In this document: positions 8,501 to 15,455 of the stretch, piece after piece | How positions within the stretch are numbered: position 1 is the stretch's first letter | Layout: each line of letters opens with the position of its first letter | DNA from: CAYTLW01 sp964438735 | GTDB lineage: Bacteria; Myxococcota_A; UBA9042 | DNA: 15,586 nt | Reading direction: 5' to 3' | Assembly (NCBI GenBank): GCA_964438735.1 | Contig: CAYTLW010000158.1 | Coordinates: forward strand, 1 to 15,586 | Translations under genes and position numbers: made by a program | The notes under the pieces: generated by a model | The model's database searches: none | Seen by the model: the letters and a program-made list of their open reading frames with translations, nothing else | What the model was told of the DNA's origin: nothing

Positions 8501-11094
8501 GCGCAGTCGGCGTCGAGTTCACAGGCGCACGCCTTGATCGGTGCGCAGGTGCCGCCCTTGCACGCGTCTACCGGGCTGCAATCGTGGCCGTCGTCGCAGG
8601 AGATGCCGTCCTTCTTCGGCTTGTGCACACATTTGCCCGCCTTGCCGTCGCAGATGTGCACCGTGCAGGCGGTGTCGCCTTCGGGGCCGCACCACAACGC
8701 CTGGGAGGGATCGGGCACGCACTTGCCCGGGAAGCCGGCACAACGCAGGGTGCCCGTACAGGGATTGCCGTCTTCGAACTTGGCGCAGTCGGCGTCCTTG
8801 TTGCACTGGCAGACCGCCTTGCCGCCACTGCAGGCGCCGCCCTTGCAGGTCTGGCCGGTGGTGCATGCATCGCCGTCGTCGCAAGATTTGCCGGTCTTGA
8901 TGGCGGACAGGCCGCACTTGCCCGTCTTCGGCTTGCAGACGTTGACCGCACAGGGGAGCGACTTGGGCGGGCAATAGACCTTCGAGGCCGGCGCCTTCTT
9001 GCAGGTCCAGGGCAAAGCTCCACGGTCGCAGTAGAAGATTCCGTTGCAGGGATTGCCGTCATCGAGCTTCTTGCAGTCGGCGTGGGTGGCGCAGGCACAG
9101 GGCTTCGGCGAGACACAGCTGCCCCCCTTGCAGACCTCGTCCTTGGTGCAGCTGGTCCCGTCGATGCACTTGGCGCCCTCGTTGGCCGGGACCTGCTTGC
9201 AGGTTCCGCTCTTCGGGTCGCAAGCGGCGCTGGAACAGGCGGTGTTTGTGGCGGGATCGCACCAAGGGACGGTGGCGGGGTTGGTCTTGCAGGCCCAGGG
9301 CGTGGCGCTGCGGTCGCAGTACAAGGTGCCGTTGCAGGGGTTGCCATCGTCCAGCTTCTTGCAGTCGGCGTGTGACTTGCAGGCGCAGGGTTTGCCGCTG
9401 GTCTTGCAGACGCCGGCGCTGCACGTGGAGGCCACACATGGGATGCCATCGGCGCATGGCGTGCCGTCCTTGGCGAGCACAGGGGCGCAGACGCCGCTGG
9501 ACGGCTGGCAGGTCGACAGGCTGCACGGGGTGTCGGCCTTGGCATCACAGACCACGATGGTGGACTTGGCCACGCGACAGGTGCCGGCGGCGACGTCGCA
9601 ATACAGGGAGCCATTGCAGAGATTGGCGTCGTCGAGTTTCGCGCAGGCGGCATCGCCGCTACATGGGCAGGTGGTCTTGGCAAATGCACAGGCTCCGCCC
9701 TTGCAGCTGTGGCCCTGGGTGCATGCGTCGCCATCGTCACATGCGGTCCCATCCTTGGCGGCGATCGCGGTGCAGGCGCCGCTGGAGGGCTGGCAGACGC
9801 CCGTGGCGCACGGTCCGTCCAGCGCGCTGCACTCCTTGCTTGTGGCCGGGTCGGGCACACAGCTGCCGGCCTGGCAGCGCAGCTTGGGATTGCACAGGTC
9901 GAGGTCATCGAAGACGGCGCAGTCGGCATCGACCTGGCAGCCGCAGGTGTTCTGACCAGCGACGCATTGACCGCCGAGGCATACGCTCGCCGGCGTGCAG
10001 GGCTGGCCATCATCGCAGGCCGCGCCATCCACCGGCAGCAGGTCGCACTTGCCGCTCTTGGAGTTGCATTGCGGCACCTGGCAGGTCGCGCCGGGCACAG
10101 CGGGACATTGCACGACTGTGGCGGGTGCGGGCACGCACTTCTTGGCCGCGGCGTCGCAGACCAGCACGCCGTTGCAGGCATCTTTGTCCTGCCACGGCGC
10201 ACAATCGGCGTCATAGGTGCAGTTGCAGGATTCCTTGCCGCCGCCGCAGGTGCCGGCGTGGCAGAACTCCCCTTCGGTGCACACGTCGCCGTCATCGCAG
10301 GTCAGACCATTCAACGACGTGTGGATGCAGGCCCCGGTGGCCGCCGAACAGGCGCTCGAGGTGCAGGGGTTGTCATCGTCACATGCCTCGAGCCAGGCCA
10401 GCTGGCAGGTGCCCGCCGGATCGCAGAATGCAGGACCTGTGCAGGGTCCGGAGAGGGCGTCGCATTTGCCGGATTTGCAGGCGCAGTTGCCGGCGCCGGG
10501 CACACAATTGCCGGCCAGGCAGTGGTCGCCGACGGTGCACGCGGCCCCGTCGTCACACGCCGCGCCATCGTCCAGGTTCGCGACGACGCACCCCCCTTCT
10601 GACACGTTGCAGACGCCCTTCAGGCACGAACTATCAAAGACCGTACAGTCGCTGTCGGTCGTACACTGGATGGCTGCCACCGCCCCGCCATCGCCGCTGG
10701 CGCTTGCATCCCCCGAACCATCCACCTGGGCGCCGGGGGTATCCAATGTCGCCTCGCCGTCGCCACCGTTCGTGCCGTCGAAGAACCCGTCGGTGAACCC
10801 CTGGCCGTCGGCGTTGGCATCTCCAGCGAGTTTCGCATCGGTGGCGCCAAGACCGTCCACCACATCGGTCGCACCGACACCGGTGTCGCCGGATGCGTAC
10901 CAGTCCGACGCGATCGCGTCAGCCAGACCGACGGAGGCGTCGGAATCTGCGCGCCATGGTGAAATGTCACCGCTGCCCAGGTCGTTGCCGACCGCCAGCC
11001 CGAAACCGGTCACCACCTCTTCTCGCGGCGGGCAGCCGGCGCAGGGCAGCAGGAACGCGACCAGCAGCAGCGCAGTTGGAAATCGCACCTTCAC
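5575..11094 (-). CDS. Giant Cys-rich repeat lipoprotein candidate (sixteen 95-residue units)
   Basis: A 1839-residue exported protein of unknown function. Numbering is from GTG 11094, which gives a compact signal peptide (MKVRF, hydrophobic core, then CAGC with Cys21 as possible lipidation site). TTG 11109 and GTG 11088 are alternatives and none has a strong ribosome-binding site. Residues about 22-143 are a low-complexity Asp/Gly/Ala/Ser linker. Two irregular Cys modules follow, then sixteen tandem units starting near 290, 384, 476, 570, 666, 762, 856, 952, 1049, 1146, 1240, 1342, 1471, 1565, 1660 and 1753. A typical unit has 14 cysteines: CxC, DADC, DDGNxCNGTLYCD, WxCK, PATV, CD, TxC, NxC, KTGKC, then CDDGDxCTxGDxCxGGxC. 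The last part resembles the CTDC (Dictyostelium-type) repeat. The even Cys number suggests disulfides, and Asp-rich loops could bind calcium (inference). It lies about 33 nt downstream of the membrane protein gene, likely in one operon. Confidence 0.92.
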   Translation of the reverse strand: MKVRFPTALLLVAFLLPCAGCPPREEVVTGFGLAVGNDLGSGDISPWRADSDASVGLADAIASDWYASGDTGVGATDVVDGLGATDAKLAGDANADGQGFTDGFFDGTNGGDGEATLDTPGAQVDGSGDASASGDGGAVAAIQCTTDSDCTVFDSSCLKGVCNVSEGGCVVANLDDGAACDDGAACTVGDHCLAGNCVPGAGNCACKSGKCDALSGPCTGPAFCDPAGTCQLAWLEACDDDNPCTSSACSAATGACIHTSLNGLTCDDGDVCTEGEFCHAGTCGGGKESCNCTYDADCAPWQDKDACNGVLVCDAAAKKCVPAPATVVQCPAVPGATCQVPQCNSKSGKCDLLPVDGAACDDGQPCTPASVCLGGQCVAGQNTCGCQVDADCAVFDDLDLCNPKLRCQAGSCVPDPATSKECSALDGPCATGVCQPSSGACTAIAAKDGTACDDGDACTQGHSCKGGACAFAKTTCPCSGDAACAKLDDANLCNGSLYCDVAAGTCRVAKSTIVVCDAKADTPCSLSTCQPSSGVCAPVLAKDGTPCADGIPCVASTCSAGVCKTSGKPCACKSHADCKKLDDGNPCNGTLYCDRSATPWACKTNPATVPWCDPATNTACSSAACDPKSGTCKQVPANEGAKCIDGTSCTKDEVCKGGSCVSPKPCACATHADCKKLDDGNPCNGIFYCDRGALPWTCKKAPASKVYCPPKSLPCAVNVCKPKTGKCGLSAIKTGKSCDDGDACTTGQTCKGGACSGGKAVCQCNKDADCAKFEDGNPCTGTLRCAGFPGKCVPDPSQALWCGPEGDTACTVHICDGKAGKCVHKPKKDGISCDDGHDCSPVDACKGGTCAPIKACACELDADCAKHDDGDVCNGTWYCDKAKSPWSCKPNPATGITCSVKADTVCSANLCDPKSGKCKMAGKNEGAPCQDGDICTLATCQAGACKASKSTCQCQTHADCAKFDDGNACNGTLYCDKAKAPYTCVKSPVGSIICDPKKAGPCTANVCEPKTGKCGLKPVNVSKSCTDGDGCTKGDHCADGQCKKGKPSCQCQVHADCAKYDDGNLCNGVRYCDRSGPVWTCKPKPSSSVTCIDLYKRPCQTYACQPKTGKCALQNKANGAPCNDGNNCTGDDACLNGACTGKVGGCKCTKDADCAGADDGNACNGTLVCNKASGQCEVGKGQPIDCQGADQSECAQQVCNPATGKCVPGNKTGKPCADGDPCIANAKCTGGKCVGTTLLCKCTPKKLDKCLNEFGSSPCEGVVYCDTAGFAPACATTGKVYCDTSADSACAKNTCSSKTGTCVMTVPKSPIGKPLLCEDGDPCSVNDVCIAGVCNPGPINVCVCNADADCAKKDDGDLCNGVLWCDKSGPQPVCKASPASVVHCDPSKDGPCVENLCWPTEGKCKMTPKTHIKTLILTVKDPVTGKPITVKKKVPYNQPVVSFLACDDGNPCTVNDKCVDVDCKPGKTAVCQCQVSADCLAFDDGSVCNGVPYCDGGFCKPDPSTLIACDKTKDTNCLKNTCQPSSGVCKMKPVKDGLLCQDGDPCTVNDACSGGTCSAGDTFICHCKKDADCGKWDDGDACNGKVYCDKPTGMCKNNPATVVKCDPKSDTTCLAATCNKMTGACALLPANEGKICSDGNPCVVSQVCTAGTCGVGTVICGCLTDNDCNTAAVGCGAKKVCDRSAMPWTCKVAPATAVYCDLEQSGPCDLLKCDPKVGKCVAVPVPGPCSDGDPCTVGDACKAGKCAPGVDVCSCHDKADCLAADPGGPCKGTLWCDHSTLPYTCKPDPATVTWCDPLADTACKKNTCQAKSGMCKIQALPDGTFCGKKAICKSGTCQE
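5578..10227 (-). repeat. Tandem array of sixteen ~282-291 bp coding repeats
   Basis: The reading frame repeats with a period of mostly 92-97 codons, anchored on a CxC pair and the DADC/DDG motif. Two units deviate: the eleventh is 102 codons and the twelfth 129 codons. The units have diverged at the DNA level but keep cysteine positions. The last unit is slightly truncated and ends the protein with CKSGTCQE. Confidence 0.85.
6766..6873 (-). other. Cys-free insertion inside repeat unit 12
   Basis: About 36 codons (residues about 1408-1443 of the giant repeat protein) interrupt the cysteine pattern between KC-KMTPK and the next LACDDG. The segment contains no cysteine and is rich in Lys, Val, Thr and Ile (for example TVKDPVTGKPITVKKK). 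It looks like one or two beta-strands or an exposed hairpin. The frame stays open, so this is an in-frame insertion and not a break. Confidence 0.6.
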
Positions 11095-11127
11095 CTGCCA
11101 ATTGTGCAACGTGCGAACGGCCGGCGT

Positions 11128-11955
11128 CTACGGCGTTTCGTCGGTGCCCGATGGGGGCTCCGGGGGCGGCTCTGCTGGTGCTTCGGCACCGGACGGCGGG
11201 TGATCCGTACCCGACGGCGCCTCATCCAGTGGCAGACCATGTTCGTCTTCGCCCGGCTCTGGGGGTTCTTCGATGGCCTGGTCGTCAATGACCTGGTCGC
11301 TGCCGGCAGCTTGCATGGGCATCATGGCGCCGGGGGGCGGGGCGTCCGGGTCTTTGCCCAGCACCATCGGGGCGGTCACGGTACCGCGCACGCCGGCGCC
11401 GGCGTCGAAGCGCAGCTCGCCGGCCACCTCGCGCAGGCAGTCGCGGAGCGGCTTGGAGGTCTTGCCCTTGTCGATGGCGTCCAGGTCGGCGACGCGGCTG
11501 CTGCCATCTTCACCGGGCACCACGAGCAGACGCAGCGTGATGCGTGAGCCCACATTGGAGTCCCGCTGGCGGGCTTGTACCAGGCACATCATGGCGTGCG
11601 GATAGAGGGCAGAGATGGCCACCGCACCGGCGGACTTGGGCAGTTGGCCGGCGGTGTCCAGGCGCCCGTAATCCGGCTCCTCGGGTGGCAGGTCCAGCTT
11701 GGGCAAGCGACCCGGCAGCTTCAATTCGGGCGTCGCTGGCGCCTCATCCGTGGCTTCGCCGATGGATTCCCGCAGCACTTTGGGGGCATCTTTCTCAGCC
11801 GCCGGCTCGTCCTCGACCAGTTCGCCGACGCCATTGGCATCGCCATCCTCAGCGGTTTCGGGTTGACGCAGCCAGTACAGCGCCACGAGCGCGACGACAA
11901 TCACCGCGACGGCTCCCAGCCAGCGTCCTGTATTTCCCTGCTGACCGCCTCTCAC
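11128..11955 (-). CDS. Inner-membrane protein with AgmX/PglI-like (TonB-C-type) domain
   Basis: A 275-residue protein starting at GTG 11955, with AGGGGG 5 nt upstream. A short basic N-terminus precedes one membrane segment at about 12-29 with no signal cleavage site, so the bulk should lie in the periplasm. Residues about 30-105 are an acidic, Pro-rich linker. Residues about 115-198 fit the AgmX/PglI C-terminal pattern: a CLVQARQ helix (Cys124), strands ITLRLLVVPGEDG and VADLDA, then LRDCLREVAGELRFD (Cys173), the two cysteines being placed as in that family. A Pro/Glu/Asp-rich tail of about 75 residues follows, which is unusual because the domain normally ends the protein. AgmX-type proteins are linked to gliding or envelope-spanning machinery in myxobacteria, but the role here is inferred. 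It sits between two Cys-rich lipoprotein genes, 9 nt and about 33 nt away. Confidence 0.85.
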   Translation of the reverse strand: MRGGQQGNTGRWLGAVAVIVVALVALYWLRQPETAEDGDANGVGELVEDEPAAEKDAPKVLRESIGEATDEAPATPELKLPGRLPKLDLPPEEPDYGRLDTAGQLPKSAGAVAISALYPHAMMCLVQARQRDSNVGSRITLRLLVVPGEDGSSRVADLDAIDKGKTSKPLRDCLREVAGELRFDAGAGVRGTVTAPMVLGKDPDAPPPGAMMPMQAAGSDQVIDDQAIEEPPEPGEDEHGLPLDEAPSGTDHPPSGAEAPAEPPPEPPSGTDETP

Positions 11956-11960
11956 GAAAA

Positions 11961-11966
11961 CCCCCT
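11961..11966 (-). promoter_or_regulatory. Ribosome-binding site overlapping the upstream stop codon
   Basis: AGGGGG on the minus strand shares two bases with the TAG stop of the preceding lipoprotein gene and lies 5 nt before GTG 11955. This arrangement favours translational coupling of the two genes. Confidence 0.6.
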
Positions 11967-14900
11967 ACTGGAAGGCGAAGTACTTGATCGTCACCTTGCC
12001 ATGCGCGCCGCTGCTGCCCGCCCAGGAACCATTGTATCCGGCGCCACTGCCCGCCGCGGCGCCGGCGCCGGCGATGCCTTTGCCGGACAACCCTGGCTTG
12101 AGATAGGACTTGCCGCCGCCGCCAGAGTAGCCGCCGCTGTCGTAGTGCTTGTGCAGCGGTCCGCCGTGGCCGCCGCTGTAGCCGCTGCCTCCGCCGCCGT
12201 CTGACTTGAGTCGACTCGCCCCCGTGCCACCGCTACCAAAGGGTCGACCGCCGCCGGTTCCACCAGCGCCCCCGCAACAGATCACCTTGGGATTCTTGTG
12301 GCCGCCACCACCACCCCCCCCGCCGCCGCCCGCGAGCGCGACGGCGTTGGCCTTTGCGGGCCAGCCGACGAAGACGCCAGCGTAGCCGCCACCGCCGCCG
12401 CCGCCGCCCGAACAGCCAATGGCACCTGCATGACCGCCGTGACCGCCGCCCGGCCAGCCGCCGGGCCCACCGCCGGAGTCCTTCTTGCAGCCGACGCCGC
12501 CCTTGCCGCCCGTGCCGGCCACCACGAACAGCGTCTGACCCGGCTTGACCGATACGTTCCAGGCCACCACGTAGCCTGCCTTGCCGCCGTGGGCGCCGTT
12601 GAAGGAGTCATTGCCACCGCCACCGCCGCCGGCTCCCCATGCTTCGACGCTCGAGAGCTTGAAAATGTGTGATGGCACCGCCCATTTCTGCACCGCCGCC
12701 GTGGCGTTGAAGGTCGCCGTCTTGGCGACCGTGGGGGCTTTGCAGGCGCCGCTCAGGCACATGGACACGCCACCGCATGGGGTCCAGTTGGCGACCTTGG
12801 TGTGTTTGCAACCCGACCCGCTGCAGCTGTCGACCGTGCAGACGTTGCCGTCGTTGCAGTTCGGCGGTCCGCCGCCCACGCACTTGCCCGACTTGCACGA
12901 GTCCTTGGTCGTGCACGCCTTGCCGTCATTGCAGCCTTTGCCATTCAACGGTTGGCCGTTGAAGACGCAGCTGCCCGTCTTCGGGTTGCAGCTGTCCGCC
13001 GTGCAGATGTTGCCGTCGCTGCAGGTCTTGGTCAGCCCGGGTTTGCACTTGCCTGACTTGCAGACATCACCCACGGTGCAGGCGTTGCCGTCGGCGTTGC
13101 ATGGGGCCGTGTTGAAGGGGAATACACAGCCCTTCTTGGCATCACATTTGTCCGCGGTGCACAGCTTGCCATCGACGCACTTCAGCTTGGCGCCCGGCAG
13201 GCATTTACCCGATTTGCAGGTGTCCTTGTGGGTGCACAACGAGCCGTCGGCGTTGCACGGGGCGGTGTTGGCCGGGTAGGTGCAGCCCTTGACCGGATCG
13301 CATGCATCCTTGGTGCACACATTGCCATCGCTGCAGGTCTTGCCCGGACCGGCGATGCACTTGCCGGCGATGCACTTGTCGCCAACGGTGCAGGTCGAAC
13401 CGTCGGCGTCGCAGGTTTTGCCTTCATGTCCGCTGCCGTCGTACTTGCAGGCGCCGCTGGTCTTGTCGCAGGAATCGACGGTGCACAGGGACTTGTCGTC
13501 GCATTTCTTCGGCTTGCCCGGCAGACATCCGCCGCCGCTGCAGGCGTCGCCCACCGTGCATGGGTTGCCGTCGCTGTCGCAGGGATCGGTGTTGTCCACG
13601 TATTGGCAGCCTTTGACCACATGACAGATGTCGTCGGTGCAGATGCTGCCGTCGGAGCAGTTCTTCTTGGCACCCGGGACACACGCTCCGGTCTTGCAGG
13701 TATCGGCCACCGTGCAGACGGATCCGTCGGCATCGCAGGCCTTGCCGTGTAAGGGCGCGCCATCGTGCTTGCAGGCGCCGGTAGCGGGCACGCACTTGTC
13801 GACCGTGCAGGCGTTGTTGTCGTCGCAATCCACCTTGGCGCCGGCGCTGCAGACACCTGCGAGGCAGGAGTCATTCTTGGTGCAGGCGGTGCCATCTGCA
13901 TCGCATGCGCCGCCGATGGGACTGTGGGTGCAGCCGACCAGTGGGTCACAGCCGTCGGCGGTGCAGCCGTTGGCGTCGTCGCACTTCACCGTCTGGCCGG
14001 CCAGGCACTTGCCGGCAAGGCAGGCATCGCCCTGGGTACAGACGGAGCCATCGGCGTTGCAGGACGTGCCTTCCATGGGCAGCGCAGCGAAGAGACAGTC
14101 GCCCAACGGGGCTTCGCAGCCGTCCTGGGTACATGGATTGCCATCGTCGCAGGTGACGAGGGCGCCCGCGACACATTCGCCGTCCTGGCAAGCGTCGCCA
14201 ACCGTGCACGCCGAGCCGTCGGCGTCGCAAGTGGCCAGTTTGGGTGGATGGAGGCACTCGCCGGCGGCGCTGCAACCGTCCACCGTGCACGGATTGTCGT
14301 CCGAGCAATCCTTGAGCACGCCGGGCTGGCATTGTCCTTGAGCGCAGCTGGCGCCGATCGTGCAGTCCGAGCCGTCGGCGTCGCATGGGGCGTGGTTGGG
14401 CGCGTGCACACAGCCGGTGTTGGCGAAGCACAGGTCGTCAGTGCACGGGTTGGCGTCGTCGCAATCTTTGGCCTTGCCGGCGACGCATTGCCCGTTTTTG
14501 CAGATATCGTTGACGGTGCATGGCGAGCCGTCGGCGTCGCAGACGCCGTCACCGCCTGGTTTGGCGCTGCACGTTCCGTCACCCACGTCGCAGGCGTCCT
14601 CTGTACAGGCATTGCCGTCATCGCAGGCGCCATCGTCGGTGGCACCGTCGCAGTCATTATCCAAGCCGTCGCAGACCTCGGTGGTCGCCGCCGGCAGCGC
14701 GCAGGACGACAAGGCGCCGGAAGCGCAGCCTCGCACGCCGGTACAGGTCTGGCCGTCGGCGTCGGCGCCAGGCGCTTCGCACGTGGTCACCAGGCGGAGC
14801 GCAATCGCGCGCGCCGAGCACGCACAATCGCCAACACCCGTCGCTGCCGCCGGCACGCATTGTTTGCTCGTGCCGCCCTCGGTCGTTGCCAGCGAGTCGC

Positions 14901-15387
14901 ATCGATGGTCGGCGGGGCAGTCGCCATCCACGGTGCATTCCAGGCCGCAGAATGCGCCGGCCGAGCCGTGAATGACGCAGCGAGCGTTCGGGTGGCCGGC
15001 CGCCTGGCATTGGCTGGAATGCACGCAGGGATCACAGAGATGCCCGTTCGAAGGCACGCAGAATCCGTCCTTGCCGACGGGCTCCGAGCAGGTCAGCCCG
15101 GCATCACATCCTTCAGAACATGGCTGCGCGCACAGGCCGCCGGCAGGCGTCCAGACGCATGGTCCATCGGTGCAGCCCGAGTCGCCGTTGCAGGGGCAAC
15201 CCGGCGCGCCCGGACAGGTGGGGCCGGCATCGGCTGGCGTCACCTCGGCGATGGAGCCGTCGTCTTTGGCGCCTCCGTCGTCGATGACGATCGTGACCGG
15301 ATCTTCGACGGGCTCACCACAGGCCAGCGGCGTCAAAGCGACGATCGCCAGCAGGGCCATCCGACGCTGCCCAGGCCCGATCCACAT
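11965..15387 (-). CDS. Cys-rich repeat lipoprotein candidate with polyglycine C-terminal domain
   Basis: A 1140-residue exported protein of unknown function. ATG 15387 is preferred because AGGAG lies 9 nt upstream; ATG 15393 would leave only 3 nt. The signal peptide ends LTPLAC with Cys23 as possible lipidation site, although Pro at -3 is atypical. An acidic linker is followed by an irregular Cys-rich region (about 58-190), then a MopE-like putative metal-binding motif CDGLDNDCDG (239-248). From about 255 come one half unit and eleven full repeats starting at 283, 335, 387, 443, 495, 551, 603, 659, 711, 763 and 819. Each joins CDADGSxCTVGDxCxxGxC to CDDxNxCTxDxCxxxxGC, the CTDC pattern. Residues about 889-1140 form a Gly-rich domain opening with TFNATAAVQKWAVP and VEAWGAGGGGGG and closing with GKVTIKYFAFQ, resembling the glycine-rich domain of tail-fibre-like and surface proteins. 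An adhesive or surface structural role is inferred. It is the first gene of the probable three-gene operon. Confidence 0.92.
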   Translation of the reverse strand: MWIGPGQRRMALLAIVALTPLACGEPVEDPVTIVIDDGGAKDDGSIAEVTPADAGPTCPGAPGCPCNGDSGCTDGPCVWTPAGGLCAQPCSEGCDAGLTCSEPVGKDGFCVPSNGHLCDPCVHSSQCQAAGHPNARCVIHGSAGAFCGLECTVDGDCPADHRCDSLATTEGGTSKQCVPAAATGVGDCACSARAIALRLVTTCEAPGADADGQTCTGVRGCASGALSSCALPAATTEVCDGLDNDCDGATDDGACDDGNACTEDACDVGDGTCSAKPGGDGVCDADGSPCTVNDICKNGQCVAGKAKDCDDANPCTDDLCFANTGCVHAPNHAPCDADGSDCTIGASCAQGQCQPGVLKDCSDDNPCTVDGCSAAGECLHPPKLATCDADGSACTVGDACQDGECVAGALVTCDDGNPCTQDGCEAPLGDCLFAALPMEGTSCNADGSVCTQGDACLAGKCLAGQTVKCDDANGCTADGCDPLVGCTHSPIGGACDADGTACTKNDSCLAGVCSAGAKVDCDDNNACTVDKCVPATGACKHDGAPLHGKACDADGSVCTVADTCKTGACVPGAKKNCSDGSICTDDICHVVKGCQYVDNTDPCDSDGNPCTVGDACSGGGCLPGKPKKCDDKSLCTVDSCDKTSGACKYDGSGHEGKTCDADGSTCTVGDKCIAGKCIAGPGKTCSDGNVCTKDACDPVKGCTYPANTAPCNADGSLCTHKDTCKSGKCLPGAKLKCVDGKLCTADKCDAKKGCVFPFNTAPCNADGNACTVGDVCKSGKCKPGLTKTCSDGNICTADSCNPKTGSCVFNGQPLNGKGCNDGKACTTKDSCKSGKCVGGGPPNCNDGNVCTVDSCSGSGCKHTKVANWTPCGGVSMCLSGACKAPTVAKTATFNATAAVQKWAVPSHIFKLSSVEAWGAGGGGGGNDSFNGAHGGKAGYVVAWNVSVKPGQTLFVVAGTGGKGGVGCKKDSGGGPGGWPGGGHGGHAGAIGCSGGGGGGGGYAGVFVGWPAKANAVALAGGGGGGGGGGHKNPKVICCGGAGGTGGGRPFGSGGTGASRLKSDGGGGSGYSGGHGGPLHKHYDSGGYSGGGGKSYLKPGLSGKGIAGAGAAAGSGAGYNGSWAGSSGAHGKVTIKYFAFQ
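12739..14541 (-). repeat. Tandem array of eleven 156/168-bp coding repeats
   Basis: Repeat starts are spaced 52, 52, 56, 52, 56, 52, 56, 52, 52 and 56 codons apart. The two lengths differ by a 4-residue loop (for example APLHGK or GHEGK, against TxPC) in the second half-unit. The cysteines and the CDADG and CDDxN signatures are kept throughout, and the final unit is degenerate (CNDGKAC). Confidence 0.85.
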
Positions 15388-15414
15388 GCCCATTCGCTCC
15401 TGCCCCCTCGCATG

Positions 15415-15443
15415 GAGATACTCGCGGCGTGCTCCGGTTGCAA
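15415..15443 (-). promoter_or_regulatory. Weak candidate sigma-70 promoter for the envelope cluster
   Basis: On the minus strand, TTGCAA (15443-15438) and TATCTC (15420-15415) are separated by exactly 17 nt and lie just upstream of the lipoprotein ribosome-binding site. The matches are 4 of 6 and 3 of 6 to the Escherichia coli consensus, so chance is a real possibility. Read-through from the upstream gene, 68 nt away, is the alternative. Confidence 0.25.
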
Positions 15444-15455
15444 GCGCGGTAGCGA

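Noticed and set aside
5578..10227. Possible CRISPR array because of regular repeats
   Set aside because: The repeats are about 285 bp, diverged, and form one open reading frame. There are no short identical repeats with unique spacers.
9246..10796. A 516-residue Arg/Cys-rich plus-strand frame and similar long frames over the Cys-repeat genes
   Set aside because: They are periodic only because the minus-strand repeats are periodic, and the composition is dominated by Arg as expected of shadows. The minus frames have signal peptides and ordered cysteine spacing.
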